Positions 34,010-43,284 are shown, numbered from the stretch's first letter. The stretch is 64,000 nt of DNA from Nostoc sp. NMS9 (GCF_017114995.1 NZ_JABXKL010000092.1:1-64000), one strand, 5' to 3'. A program made the numbers and translations. Notes: a model not told the origin generated them from the letters alone.

Positions 34010-34293
34010 GACACAAAAGCCACAGCCACCAAGGACTTTTTGTATAATGAATCTTCCGTTATCCAGATGTTGATTGGGCGTCCAAAGTTTCATTGATTTA
34101 TAGATTGATTTATAACTTGTAAATATATCCGCGTGAACTCACTCCTAACCCTTCGCTGCAAATAAGGGGAGGAAAATTTTCCCCTCTTTCTCCTAGCGCA
34201 GTTAGAAGGTGAGGTTCTAATTGAAGTCTTCTATTGCTGTTTTAACAGCATGTACTTATTTTTTCCAATACTCAGAATGGGTATACTGCCTCT

Positions 34294-34944
34294 ATGCCTA
34301 CAGAAAACTTTATGGATATTTTATTTTATAACTGGCAACATACACTCCAACCCTTTGGCGTTGACCAGGTAGCAGCTGAGAAAACCTTTAATCTCTTGGT
34401 TGAAGCTTACTCTACCCCTGGTCGCTATTACCATACACTGAAACACATCGATCGCGTCCTCAGCATAATTGAGATTTTGCAAGGCTACACCAATAACCTA
34501 GCTGCTGTTCAACTAGCTGCGTGGTTTCACGATGTAGTGTATGACACTGAAGCCAAAGATAACGAAGAACGAAGTGCAGACTATGCTTTTGAGTTGCTGA
34601 GTAATTTGGGTATTCCAGAAAGTATCATAACTACTGTCACCCGTCTGATTCTGAATACTAAAGACCACCAAGCTGCGGTAAATGACTATGATAGCCAAGT
34701 CCTAGTTGATGCAGATTTAGCGATTTTGGCTACTAACCCAGTTGATTATGAAGAATACGCTCATGCTATTCGTCAGGAATATGGCTGGGTGGCAGAGGCA
34801 GATTATATCACAGGTCGTCAGCAGGTTTTAGAACGATTTTTAAAGCGATCGCATATCTACTTTACGCCTTTAATGTCAGAGTTCGCCGAACCATCTGCTC
34901 GTGGCAATATCCAGGCAGAAATTCAGTCTTTATCGCCTGGTTAG
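34294..34944 (+). CDS. HD-domain metal-dependent phosphohydrolase-like protein
   Basis: A cytoplasmic protein of 216 residues. YHTLKHIDRVL supplies the first histidine, AAWFHDVVYD the HD pair, and LVDADLAIL a later aspartate. This is the pattern of the COG4339 predicted HD phosphohydrolases. The substrate is unknown. The ATG at 34294 or the next in-frame ATG at 34312 could be used. It sits between the IS4 element and the convergent cpcF, and shows no functional link with the phycobilisome genes. Confidence 0.8.
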   Translation: MPTENFMDILFYNWQHTLQPFGVDQVAAEKTFNLLVEAYSTPGRYYHTLKHIDRVLSIIEILQGYTNNLAAVQLAAWFHDVVYDTEAKDNEERSADYAFELLSNLGIPESIITTVTRLILNTKDHQAAVNDYDSQVLVDADLAILATNPVDYEEYAHAIRQEYGWVAEADYITGRQQVLERFLKRSHIYFTPLMSEFAEPSARGNIQAEIQSLSPG

Positions 34945-35084
34945 TTTTACAAAAACCAAGCTAAGAGGTACACATTGCACGAGAAAAATTTGGATCTTGG
35001 AAACCTACGGAGTTCTGAAGGCTATCCCCGATGAATTGGGAGATATAACACCATACCGCAAGGGCGGTTGGTGTGTCTGGTGAT

Positions 35085-35840
35085 TTACCGTCTGCCAGCA
35101 CCGCGATGAGGTATTTCAGACACTTCAGTATCTTCTAGCTTTCTTTTCGGTGCAAAAACTTCTTGATGTTGTTGCTGTTGAATTTTTTGTAGTGCAAACT
35201 TTACGCGGGTGCGAACTCCCAGATCGGCATCGGTATCGAGTATTTGCTGAAGTTGATTTGTAATCCGCGACGTTTGATCGGGTAAAGTGACTGCTATGGC
35301 GTTGCCGCTTTGCGGGTTGTCGCCAGACATTGCTAGTGTTTCTAAACTTGTAACTGCTGCATAGCGCACTACCCACTCTGGATCTTGAGAAATTAGTAAT
35401 AGCGCCTCTAATACCTGAATCTGAACAGATTCCACTTTCTCAGGCGGTATTTGATGCCAGCGCAAAGTACCTAATCCCCTAGCAGCTGCCCGCCGCACAC
35501 TTAAGGAAAAATCAGTTTTTGCTGCCTCTAACAAGGTATCCAGCGCCCGAACATCGCCAATTCCCGCTAAGGCACGAATAGCCCAGGCTCTAGCACTGTA
35601 GTTGTAGTCATCAATTAGTTCCAATAGTGATGGTACTGCGACTTCCCCGATCGCAATTAGTCCATCTACTGCCGCCACTGCCGCCCCTGGATTGTTGTAG
35701 CCCAAAGCTGCAATCAGAGTCGGAACAGATTCCTCAATACCAGCTGCCGCTAACTCCTGAACTGCGTCTAATAAGCGATCCGAGGAGTCTGCTTCTTCCA
35801 CAGCACGAATTAATATTTGGGCAAGGTCACTGTTATTCAT
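35085..35840 (-). CDS. cpcF: Phycocyanobilin lyase subunit CpcF
   Basis: A HEAT-like repeat protein of 251 residues. It forms a heterodimer with CpcE that attaches phycocyanobilin to the alpha phycocyanin cysteine (Cys-84 position). Repeats of the type LDAVQELAAAGIEESVPTLI, VPSLLELIDDYNYSARAWAI and VRRAAARGLGTLRW run through residues 20-150. ISQDPEWVVRYAAVTSLETLA is the conserved CpcF segment near 175-195. The ATG at 35840 (MNNSDLAQIL) gives the normal family start. The frame extends 22 residues further upstream, but that part is not conserved. It is the last gene of the cpc cluster, 170 bases after cpcE. Confidence 0.9.
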   Translation of the reverse strand: MNNSDLAQILIRAVEEADSSDRLLDAVQELAAAGIEESVPTLIAALGYNNPGAAVAAVDGLIAIGEVAVPSLLELIDDYNYSARAWAIRALAGIGDVRALDTLLEAAKTDFSLSVRRAAARGLGTLRWHQIPPEKVESVQIQVLEALLLISQDPEWVVRYAAVTSLETLAMSGDNPQSGNAIAVTLPDQTSRITNQLQQILDTDADLGVRTRVKFALQKIQQQQHQEVFAPKRKLEDTEVSEIPHRGAGRR

Positions 35841-36010
35841 AATAATTTGCCATGAGTCATTAGGGATCTGCCAATTGTAGCTTAACTTCTCCGTAGTTGA
35901 CATCATACATAAACCCCCTAGCCCTGATTTTGTAGTTGGGTTGGGGGTTTATATGTGGTAAACATTTGCTTTAAACGTATTAATAAGAACTAATTTATGG
36001 AAAATTATGA

Positions 36011-36856
36011 CTACAACAGTGAGTCCATCAAATTTATCACTTTAATCGCACCTGCTGACAAAGTGCTTGTTGCTGTGTGGTTAACTTGATGTTCTAGTAA
36101 TCCTTTAAGAGAAATTAACTTTAGACTATTTTCAGCAAGAGTTTCGGCGATCGCATCTGCTGCTCTTAGATAGCCAATCGCTCCCAAATCTGCTAACACT
36201 GCTCGACGCAATTGCAATTTATCTCCTGCCAAAGCTTTTACTAACCGTTCTCCATAAACTGGTTCTTGGGTTAATTGATACATCGCTCGTGCGGCAGCAT
36301 ATTGCACCAATTCAATTGGATGCTCTAAAAATGGTTTTACCAAAGGGATGCACTCAGTCGCCCTCAAGGCTCCCAAGGCTTCTAAAATGGCTTCGTAGGG
36401 TTGAGATAAATCAGGCTGCTTTGATATCAGCTGCTCTCCTTGCAAACCTACTTGTAATAACTCAATCAGGGCGGAAATGCAAACCGGATCGCCCAGCATT
36501 TCTAAGGATTGTGCCGCTGCTTCCCGGACATAAAAATCTGAGCAGTCTAAACACGCAATTAAAGGTGAGACTGCCTGGCGATCGCCTAGTTTCCCTAAAG
36601 CCCTAGCTGCGTTCCGTCGCAGAGGATATCCGCCTTCTGGTGTTCTGTCGGCTTCATCCTCTAACGCTTTAATTAATCCTGTAACCGCAGCTGCTTCACA
36701 TATCCGAAACCGACCCAACCACCAGGCAGCATAAAATCGCAGACCTAAATCTGCACTTTCAAGATTAGCGATCGCTTGCTCTACTGTTAAAGATTCACCA
36801 TCACCAGAGTTACCTGTCGGTGATAAATCTTCAAATTTCTGCGGACTAGAATTCAT
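36011..36856 (-). CDS. cpcE: Phycocyanobilin lyase subunit CpcE
   Basis: A protein of 281 residues and the partner of CpcF. It is built of HEAT/armadillo-like repeats, for example LRFYAAWWLGRFR, PLRRNAARALGKLGDRQAVSPLI, FYVREAAAQSLEMLGDP and LRRAVLADLGAIGYLRAADAI. These match CpcE closely as I recall it. The start codon overlaps the stop of cpcD by one base (TAATG), so the two are translationally coupled. An acidic and serine-rich first 25 residues precede the repeats. Confidence 0.93.
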   Translation of the reverse strand: MNSSPQKFEDLSPTGNSGDGESLTVEQAIANLESADLGLRFYAAWWLGRFRICEAAAVTGLIKALEDEADRTPEGGYPLRRNAARALGKLGDRQAVSPLIACLDCSDFYVREAAAQSLEMLGDPVCISALIELLQVGLQGEQLISKQPDLSQPYEAILEALGALRATECIPLVKPFLEHPIELVQYAAARAMYQLTQEPVYGERLVKALAGDKLQLRRAVLADLGAIGYLRAADAIAETLAENSLKLISLKGLLEHQVNHTATSTLSAGAIKVINLMDSLL

Positions 36857-37113
36857 TATGAAGAAGGAGGATCGCTTTGTTCGCTATTTGTTTTAGCTTC
36901 AGCGTTCAATGGCTGAATGCTGACTATTTTGCCACCCAAGCGAGTAATTCGCTGCATTTCTTGATTCATCCGGTTCTCAGGTACTGTGAAAAACACAGTG
37001 GCACTAGAACGAATAGGATAGTTGGTTTTTTCAGTTTCTTCGCTTTGGCGCAGACCCACTACTTCATAGCGAAAGTAGCGACTACCCGTTCTACTACTAA
37101 TTGGCCCAACCAT
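36856..37113 (-). CDS. cpcD: Phycobilisome rod-capping linker CpcD
   Basis: A small linker of 85 residues that caps the outer end of phycocyanin rods and limits rod length. The single CpcD domain reads SRYFRYEVVGLRQSEET, TVFFTVPENRMNQEMQRITR and LGGKIVSIQPL. I use the ATG at 37113 with GGGAA upstream. A TTG at 37128 would add five residues. A tail of about 15 acidic residues after the domain is longer than usual. The gene ends in TAATG, coupling it to cpcE. Confidence 0.93.
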   Translation of the reverse strand: MVGPISSRTGSRYFRYEVVGLRQSEETEKTNYPIRSSATVFFTVPENRMNQEMQRITRLGGKIVSIQPLNAEAKTNSEQSDPPSS

Positions 37114-37195
37114 AAAATTAATTCCCAATTCTAAATTGTCATTAGTCTTTTGCCCTTAATAATGACTATTGACTAATGACTATTGACAAATGACA

Positions 37196-38065
37196 CTAAA
37201 GGGGTTTCACACTAGCTATTTTACCACCTTGTTTTACCACTCTCTGGAAGTAACTAGATAGTTCTTCATAAGGTATAACCACCGCTTGATTGACGCGGCG
37301 TGTGCTAGGATATCCAGCTCCAAAAACACCTGCTACTTCAATGCGGTAAAGTCTGCCTTCTTTACCAAAGGTTCCCGCACCACCAAAAGTGCTGTTGGGG
37401 GTAACGCCTTTTTCAGAAGCAACGTATGAAAAGCCTGAGGGGCCACCAGAGGGAGGAACAACGATGGATGCACTATTGCGACCTAGTTCGCTAGCAAGGC
37501 GAGAAGATTTGCCTTTGAGTTGGGAGGTATCGCTACTGGCATAACCGCGATAAAGTTGGAATATCCGGCTAAATCCGACAGTTTTCTGTCCTGTTTGGGT
37601 ATTAAAGCCACGATAGTAAGGCACTATATTTTCACCAAAGCTAGATTGATACTCTGGCGAATCAATATAAGAATCAATGTCGGCTTCATATCCCTTGGTT
37701 TGATATAAGTCTAAGTGATAGACGACATCAGACTCATCATAAGGGGCACGACCCAACAAATGTTTGTAGTTCAGTTCAATGACGCGAGTTTGGAAGTTGT
37801 CGTAGAAAAATTTGGATTTGTACAGTTCCGATTTAGCTACCTGACGCACAAACTCTTGCACTGTATTTTTTCCATCGCGCAGGATAGATTCAGCACTTGT
37901 CAGGCGGTCAGATGCCAAGATGTAGTTGTTGCCCAAGACTTGACGATAGACGGCAGCAATTACTCTCTCAATGTCTTCTTTGGTTGCATTCGGACGCAGT
38001 TCCACAGGAGACTGATCGCTAAAAGGTTCTGTTCCCAGACGGGAAGCTGCTGTTGTAATAGCCAT
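37196..38065 (-). CDS. cpcC: Phycocyanin rod linker polypeptide CpcC
   Basis: A linker of 289 residues (about 32 kDa). The N-terminal PBS-linker domain (about 15-180) includes PVELRPNATKEDIERVI, AAVYRQVLGNNYIL, VIELNYKHLLGRAPYDESDVVYH and ENIVPYYRGF. A flexible Gly/Ser-rich stretch (about 205-240) leads to a C-terminal CpcD-type domain (RLYRIEVAGV, QAVVIPYEELS, GGKIASVKPL). The first 14 residues (MAITTAASRLGTEP) are those of CpcC from Anabaena as I remember it. It links phycocyanin hexamers within the rod. Confidence 0.9.
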   Translation of the reverse strand: MAITTAASRLGTEPFSDQSPVELRPNATKEDIERVIAAVYRQVLGNNYILASDRLTSAESILRDGKNTVQEFVRQVAKSELYKSKFFYDNFQTRVIELNYKHLLGRAPYDESDVVYHLDLYQTKGYEADIDSYIDSPEYQSSFGENIVPYYRGFNTQTGQKTVGFSRIFQLYRGYASSDTSQLKGKSSRLASELGRNSASIVVPPSGGPSGFSYVASEKGVTPNSTFGGAGTFGKEGRLYRIEVAGVFGAGYPSTRRVNQAVVIPYEELSSYFQRVVKQGGKIASVKPL

Positions 38066-38238
38066 TGGTAATTTTCCTTTTGTAATTAGTAGTTGGAAAA
38101 ATTAGGAGTTAGGAGTTAAGAGTTAGGAGTTAAGGGTAGGGATATAGTTAGGAATTTAAAACTCATAACTTCTAACTCCTCACTCCTGACTTCTAACTCC
38201 TCACTCTTAACTCCTCACTTAATTCCCCAATTCCCTAT
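38066..38238. repeat. GAGTTAG heptamer repeats between the two rod-linker genes
   Basis: The 173-base spacer is mostly AGGAGTTAGGAGTTAAGAGTTAGG on the left and CTAACTCCTCACTCCTGACTTC on the right, able to fold as an imperfect hairpin within the polycistronic cpc transcript. This may stabilise or divide the mRNA. Confidence 0.65.
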
Positions 38239-39051
38239 TTATACGGCTGTAATGCTAATAACCCTACTGCCCTTGCGATTCAACTGCTGCAATTTACTAG
38301 AAAGTTGCTCGTAAGGTACGATTAACTCCGCAGTACCGCGCCTTACTACAGTTGAGTTTGGGGAAGCTGCTTGTAGCACTCTGATGCGGTATGTTTCACC
38401 GCGACCACCTGTAGAGAGGCCAGTTAAGGCTCCGGCAGAGACTGGGTAAATGGGCGAAGCTAGATTCTTAGCCACTTCCCAGGTTAGCCGTCCTTGTTTT
38501 TGTCCTTGAGCGCGATCGCTATTGGCATAACCCCGATACAGTTGGAACAGTCGGCTATAGCCAACGTTTTTCTGTCCTACTTGACTTTTAAAGCCTTTAT
38601 AGTAGGGGACAATATTTTCGCCAAAACCCTCTTGATATTCTAATGAGTCAATGTAGGAATTAATCTCAGCTTCGTAACCTTGTGAGTTGTAAAGCTCAAC
38701 ATGGTACGAAATCTCTGACTCATCTTCCGGGGCACGCCCCAATAAATGCTTATAATTCAACTCGATAAACCGAGTTTGGGAGTTGGAGTAGAAAAACTTA
38801 TCCCGATAGAGTTCTGATTGAGCAATGGCTAACACAAATCCCCTAACGGTGATTGCACCTTGCTGCAACAGTGATTCTGCACTCTCTAGACGATCTCCTT
38901 CTAGTAGATATGCATTACCCAAAACCTGACGGTAAGCCGCCCGGATAACCACTGCCACATCCGCTTCTGTTCTATCAGGGCGTAGTTCTACTGGTGCTGA
39001 ATTTTCAAACGCTCCAATCCCTAATCTTGCTGCTTGTCCCAAAGCTGCCAT
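38239..39051 (-). CDS. cpcH: Second phycocyanin rod linker (CpcC/CpcH type)
   Basis: A linker of 270 residues. The N-terminal PBS-linker domain has PVELRPDRTEADVAVVIRAA, YRQVLGNAYLLEGDRL, FIELNYKHLLGRAPEDES and GENIVPYYKGFKSQVGQ. The C-terminal CpcD-type domain has ETYRIRVLQA and AELIVPYEQLSS and ends in RVISITAV. It is a paralogue of the next gene, as in the cpc2-type operons (cpcB2A2H2I2D2) of chromatically adapting strains. The symbol cpcH is a best guess. Its Shine-Dalgarno GGAGG is strong. Its gene begins 700 bases after cpcA. Confidence 0.82.
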   Translation of the reverse strand: MAALGQAARLGIGAFENSAPVELRPDRTEADVAVVIRAAYRQVLGNAYLLEGDRLESAESLLQQGAITVRGFVLAIAQSELYRDKFFYSNSQTRFIELNYKHLLGRAPEDESEISYHVELYNSQGYEAEINSYIDSLEYQEGFGENIVPYYKGFKSQVGQKNVGYSRLFQLYRGYANSDRAQGQKQGRLTWEVAKNLASPIYPVSAGALTGLSTGGRGETYRIRVLQAASPNSTVVRRGTAELIVPYEQLSSKLQQLNRKGSRVISITAV

Positions 39052-39671
39052 CTTTAAACCTCCTCAGTTTTAACTGCAAAACTGAAAACTTTTTAGAAAA
39101 TTTTTTCTAGTCTTTTAACAGTCTTTTTGAAATTGACACTTACCTTACCTAATGTAAGGCGATTTTTAAGACATAGCTGCCTTAATATCCTGTTTCCACA
39201 GGTTCCCAGGCTCACCTTATTCGGTTTGGCAGTCCCTCATGGGGGAGAAACGTCCAGACCTTCTTTGCCAGACACTGCGTGTAGCTTGCTTCCCCGTAGG
39301 GGATGCGGACTCACTAACGTTGCCTAGGTCTTTTCTTCCCTACGGGACGCTCCGCGAACACATTGCGTCTCGTAAGATAAGGAAGAAGATTGTGATCGCT
39401 GCCTCACCACATTTGCCATAAGGGCGTAGTGATATCTCCTTACGTTATTTCGGGCGTATACTTTCCCCCAGTCTGAGGGTAGGTTTTTAAATCTTGTACT
39501 GACAAAAATATTGTGCCAATTGACGGTAGCTTAAAAGAGGCACTGGGTTGTGAACTTTCCCAAAGTTGTAGCAAATACCGTGCTACGTCGGCAGCTTTTA
39601 TCCCTGCTCTAAAGCAAAAAATACAGAACTACGTTCCTATTTCTCCAGGGTTTTCAGCTAGCTTTTCTTAA
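39052..39671. other. Long spacer between cpcA and the linker genes
   Basis: About 620 bases without a gene. It holds a dispersed-repeat patch near 39290-39380 (TTCCCCGTAGGGGATGC, TACGGGACGCTCCGCGAAC, TGCGTCTCGTAAG). It also likely contains a second promoter or a processing site for the linker mRNA, but none can be identified by eye. Two short frames here are not genes. Confidence 0.45.
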
Positions 39672-39740
39672 AAAACTGCCCGGAGAGATAAACAACTCAT
39701 AGAACTTACTTGTCATAAGAGCTGATTTCCTCTCCGGGCT
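39672..39740 (-). terminator. Intrinsic terminator/attenuator after cpcA
   Basis: On the minus strand GCCCGGAGAG (39739-39730) pairs with CTCTCCGGGC (39687-39678) across a loop of about 42 bases, then AGTTTTTTAAG follows. The stem begins 12 bases after the cpcA stop. It should make most transcripts end after cpcBA, with partial read-through to the linker genes. Confidence 0.78.
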
Positions 39741-39751
39741 AAAGAAACACT

Positions 39752-40243
39752 CTAGCTTAGAGTATTGATTACGTAGTCGATGTAGGAATTTGCTTCAACA
39801 GCTGGGTCGCCGCTAAGACCATGGTTAGCTTTGATGTACTTGAGAGCTTCAATGTACCAGCTAGGAGACAGATCAAAAGTCCGGTTGATTTCAGCCAAGC
39901 CAGAAATCAAGAAATCATCCAAGGGGCCTGTGCCACCAACAACTAAAGCGTATGTGATAATCCGCAAGTAGTAGCCGACATCACGTACACACTTGCCTTT
40001 GCCGCGTGTATCTGACGCGAAGTTAGGGCCTTGTTGTTGAGTGGTGTAAGGGAACTTGTTATATACTGCTTGAGCAGCACCTTCGGTCAAGCGTTGAGCA
40101 TTGGCGCTCAATGCTTTTGCTGCTTGTAAGCTAGCTGGTGCTTGGCGGAAGCGACCAAAAGCAACTTGAATTTCGGTGCTGCTGAGGTAGCGTCCTTGAG
40201 AATCAGCCGATGCAATTGCTTCAGTTAGAGGTGTTTTTGTCAT
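39752..40243 (-). CDS. cpcA: Phycocyanin alpha subunit
   Basis: A phycobiliprotein of 163 residues. The phycocyanobilin-binding cysteine is C85 in GKCVRDVGYYLRI (canonical Cys-84). Family-typical segments include TPLTEAIASADSQGRYLS at the start, NKFPYTTQQQGPNFAS, and SPSWYIEALKYIKANHGLS near the C-terminus. It pairs with the beta subunit to form the disc of the phycobilisome rod, absorbing orange-red light. CpcE/CpcF, encoded downstream, add its chromophore. It follows cpcB by 91 bases. Confidence 0.96.
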   Translation of the reverse strand: MTKTPLTEAIASADSQGRYLSSTEIQVAFGRFRQAPASLQAAKALSANAQRLTEGAAQAVYNKFPYTTQQQGPNFASDTRGKGKCVRDVGYYLRIITYALVVGGTGPLDDFLISGLAEINRTFDLSPSWYIEALKYIKANHGLSGDPAVEANSYIDYVINTLS

Positions 40244-40334
40244 TTTGGTATTTCCCTTTTACAAACGTTATGGTTGAAATTTTGTTTTGTCCTATGGACA
40301 ATTATTTAGTCAACATCAGCAAATCTTGCTTTGC

Positions 40335-40856
40335 TTAAGCCACAGCAGCAGCAGCACGATCAAAATAGCTAGCTATTTCAGATGACAAAGCACTGCAATC
40401 GCCTCTGGTGATATTGTTTGTATCGTTGACAATTGCCAAAGAAGCTTGTTTCAGTTTCTGAATACCAACAGCAACTGAAGCTCCTGGAGTTCCCAATGCT
40501 AAGTAGGTTTCCCGCAATCCATTGAGGGCACGATCGTCTAGTACGCTGGAATCGCCAGCAAAGATAGCGTAGGTGATATAGCGAAGAATGATGTCCAAGT
40601 CTCTGATACAAGCAGCTGCACGACGGCTGGTGTAAGCATTACCACCGGGAGTGATCAATTGGGGTTGTTCTGCCCACAAATCACGAGCCGCAGCAGCAAC
40701 AAGAGCTGACGCATTGCTGGTAATACGGTTAACAGCATCTGCACGCTTGTTACCATCTTTGACTAGTTCGCTCAATGCATCCAATTGTGCATCAGAGAGA
40801 TATTCGCCGCGTGTATCAGCTTGGGAAACTACTTTTGCAAATGCATCTAAAACCAT
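40335..40856 (-). CDS. cpcB: Phycocyanin beta subunit
   Basis: A phycobiliprotein of 173 residues with two chromophore cysteines, C83 (AACIRDLDIILRY) and C154 (ITRGDCSALSSE), the canonical 82/84 and 153/155 positions. N72-region GGNAYTSRR matches CpcB, and the C-terminus SYFDRAAAAVA is typical. Two cysteines and these contexts distinguish it from allophycocyanin (one cysteine). Compared with the Anabaena CpcB I recall, it differs notably (ADTRGEYLSDAQLDALSE, RDLWAEQPQLI), so it may be a second, divergent cpc set. The Shine-Dalgarno AGGAGA lies upstream of the ATG at 40856. Confidence 0.95.
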   Translation of the reverse strand: MVLDAFAKVVSQADTRGEYLSDAQLDALSELVKDGNKRADAVNRITSNASALVAAAARDLWAEQPQLITPGGNAYTSRRAAACIRDLDIILRYITYAIFAGDSSVLDDRALNGLRETYLALGTPGASVAVGIQKLKQASLAIVNDTNNITRGDCSALSSEIASYFDRAAAAVA

Positions 40857-41264
40857 TGCGTTAAATCTCCTAATTTGCTTGGTTAAGAATAATTGGACTA
40901 AAAACTGAATGGTTCAGTTGATTTTTGATGTCAGCACTGCCTGACGAGTTACGAAAGGTTTAAAACAGACATCCAAGAAATAAGTTTACGATCTCCAGGC
41001 TTTCAGATTAAAACTTTTGTTAAAAAACTTCAAACTTCTATGAACGACTGGAAAACCTGATTAAGATGTTGTTTTTTACTTCCAAGTTCTCTTTATACAA
41101 TGCTGCTGCATCATTATTTATTACAAATTATTGTTATGTTTGTGAAATTTATTTACATAACTTCATATTTCTCTCTCTGTTTAGTTTACGAGCCGAGCGC
41201 TGCTCTCATAGGAGGGCAACAGTGTAGTATTTACTGTCACTTTGTAGTTATGTCTTATGTAAAA
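40857..41264. promoter_or_regulatory. cpcB upstream region
   Basis: The region of 408 bases before cpcB has no gene. On the minus strand TATAAA (41097-41092) could be a -10 element, giving a leader of about 230 bases, which is usual for cpc operons. I see no clear -35 box. Very AT-rich DNA follows upstream. The regulatory sites cannot be defined by eye. Confidence 0.4.
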
Positions 41265-42083
41265 TTACTCGAATTTATTTTGGAGAAAAGCAATAACACG
41301 CTTGAATGCTTGGGGATCTTGGTAAAGAAAGCGATGACCGCCCTTAAAGAACTCTAAATACGCACCTGGTATCTGTTTGTGTATCGCCTTAAGATTTGCA
41401 GGAGGAGATATGCCATCGTGATGACCGCCGCAGATATAGACAGGAATATGTAGTTGAGAAAGTCGATTATATGTATCGTGAGCAGCACGAGCCTCAAGCT
41501 GACGACGACGCCCAATTTCACGACTTGGTTCGTCGTCTGCACCCTCTTGAGAAGCTGCCAGTGTCAGCTTCACTAGTTCCTGAAATTGTGCAGTTCGGCT
41601 AGAGAGCCAAGCTTCCTCTTGCCAACGGGTATCAGCAATTGTGATTTGCCGATGAGCTAGTTCTTCACTAAGTAGGTTCACGAGTTCATGTAGTGGATAT
41701 GACGACCCACCAACACCGCCACTGCTAGTACAAGCCAAAACGAGACGTTCAACGCGGTGTGGATAGCGCAGTGCCAACTCTTGGGCTACCATACCCCCAA
41801 AAGAAATTCCGATGACATGAGCACTCTCCCACCCGACTGCATTTAACAAAGAGTCTGCATCGGCGGCGTAATCTGCTATGGTGTAAGGAATATCAGGTTT
41901 TGAGGTTTGACCCAGACCGCGCTGATCGTAAGCCAGGATTTCAAAGTGTGGGGCTAGCGGTGAGTCAAAAATAGTCGGCGATCGCTGCAAGTCTCCTCCA
42001 GTACCACTAATACTGAGCAGTCGTTGACCAGTGCCACGAATCTCATAATACATTTGCAGGTTACGAACAGATACAAATGGCAT
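41265..42083 (-). CDS. Alpha/beta hydrolase
   Basis: A soluble hydrolase of 272 residues with the canonical triad: serine in GISFGGMVAQ (about residue 95), an acid in CGGHHDGISPPA, and the histidine in KGGHRFLYQ near the end. SGTGGDLQRS is the oxyanion-hole region and YDQRGLGQTSKP the strand-4 loop. The nearest general families are ester or enol-lactone hydrolases such as PcaD-like proteins. No substrate can be inferred. It lies upstream of cpcB on the same strand but far from it, with no functional link seen. Confidence 0.85.
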   Translation of the reverse strand: MPFVSVRNLQMYYEIRGTGQRLLSISGTGGDLQRSPTIFDSPLAPHFEILAYDQRGLGQTSKPDIPYTIADYAADADSLLNAVGWESAHVIGISFGGMVAQELALRYPHRVERLVLACTSSGGVGGSSYPLHELVNLLSEELAHRQITIADTRWQEEAWLSSRTAQFQELVKLTLAASQEGADDEPSREIGRRRQLEARAAHDTYNRLSQLHIPVYICGGHHDGISPPANLKAIHKQIPGAYLEFFKGGHRFLYQDPQAFKRVIAFLQNKFE

Positions 42084-42264
42084 GAGTATTTTCCCTTATT
42101 ATTTTCGGTGAATTTAGCTGCGGAAAGTATCGCAATATTTCTAAATAAGCATCCTCCTTTAACTACTTTAACTATCGTATGTTGTTAGGCATATTCCAGT
42201 GCAATCAGAATGCTTAAAGAGTGCGTAGGCGTAGCACTCTTTAATCTGTAGCATTTGCTACTTA

Positions 42265-43284
42265 CTAGTTCCTACCAAACACACTGCCAAGGGCACGCGC
42301 CATATTTTGCGGCTGCATTGCATCCATTGCGGCGGTGGGTTCGTAGCCGCAGTGAACCATACAATCGGCACACTTAGGATTACCACTCTTCTGGCCGTAT
42401 TGACTCCAGTCAGTTTGTGCGAGTAATTCCTTAAAGGTAGAGTAATAACCTTCGTTCAGCAGATAGCAAGGTTTTTGCCAACCGAGAACGCTATAACTAG
42501 GGCTACCCCAAGGTGTGCATTCGTAGTCCTTCTCACCAGTGAGAAAATCTAGGAACAGCGGATTGTGATTGAAGTTCCAGTTTTTTTCACCACTTTTATA
42601 TGGAGCCAGAATTTCTCGGAAGAGGGCGCGGGTTTGTTCTCGGTGGAGAAAATGATCTTGATCTGGTGCCCACTCGTAACTGTAGCCGGGAGAAATCATC
42701 ATCCCGTCAGTATTTAGTGTTTCCAGAAAATTGAAGAACTCTTGCATATCTTTAGGTTCAGTACCTTCAAAGATAGTGGTGTTAGTGGTGACACGAAAGC
42801 CTTTAGCTTTAGCGGCGCGAATGGCTTTGACAGCAATATCAAAAACACCTTGGCGATCGACGCAGCGATCGTGTAATTCCCGCATTCCATCTAAATGCAC
42901 ACTAAAAGTTAGATAAGGGGAAGGTTGAAACTTATCCAGGCTCTTTTCTAACAACAAGCCATTGGTACACAAGTAAATATATTTCTTGCGCTCAATTAAT
43001 CCCTGGACAATCTCATCAATCTGGGGGTGCAGTAGAGGTTCTCCACCAGGAATGGAGACAACTGGTGCGCCACACTCTTCCACTGCGGCAAAACACTGTT
43101 CTGGGGTGAGATTTTGCTTTAATATTTCCTTTGGATGTTGGATTTTACCACAACCAGTACAAGCGAGATTACATCGAAAAAGAGGTTCCAACATCAATAC
43201 TAAGGGGAAGCGTTTACGTCCTTTCAACCGCTGTGTAACAAGATACTTCCCAATATCCAGAGCTTGTTGTAGATTAACTGCCAT
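42265..43284 (-). CDS. hpnH: Adenosyl-hopene transferase HpnH (radical SAM)
   Basis: A radical-SAM enzyme of 339 residues that joins a 5'-deoxyadenosyl group to diploptene, giving adenosylhopane, the first step of hopanoid side-chain extension. The N-terminal segment RFPLVLMLEPLFRCNLACTGC carries the CxxxCxxC cluster, with SIPGGEPLLHP following. The C-terminal region has CxxC-type cysteines (NPKCADCMVHCGYEPTAA) and a final FGRN. I chose the ATG at 43284 (MAVNLQQALD), the usual start of HpnH. The longer frame adds 23 non-conserved residues. It is followed upstream by hpnA, consistent with a hopanoid operon. Confidence 0.93.
   Translation of the reverse strand: MAVNLQQALDIGKYLVTQRLKGRKRFPLVLMLEPLFRCNLACTGCGKIQHPKEILKQNLTPEQCFAAVEECGAPVVSIPGGEPLLHPQIDEIVQGLIERKKYIYLCTNGLLLEKSLDKFQPSPYLTFSVHLDGMRELHDRCVDRQGVFDIAVKAIRAAKAKGFRVTTNTTIFEGTEPKDMQEFFNFLETLNTDGMMISPGYSYEWAPDQDHFLHREQTRALFREILAPYKSGEKNWNFNHNPLFLDFLTGEKDYECTPWGSPSYSVLGWQKPCYLLNEGYYSTFKELLAQTDWSQYGQKSGNPKCADCMVHCGYEPTAAMDAMQPQNMARALGSVFGRN

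Noticed and set aside
38100..38220. Tandem short repeats as a possible CRISPR array
   Set aside because: The units are 7 bp without spacers. There are no 25-40 bp direct repeats with unique spacers and no cas genes in the window.
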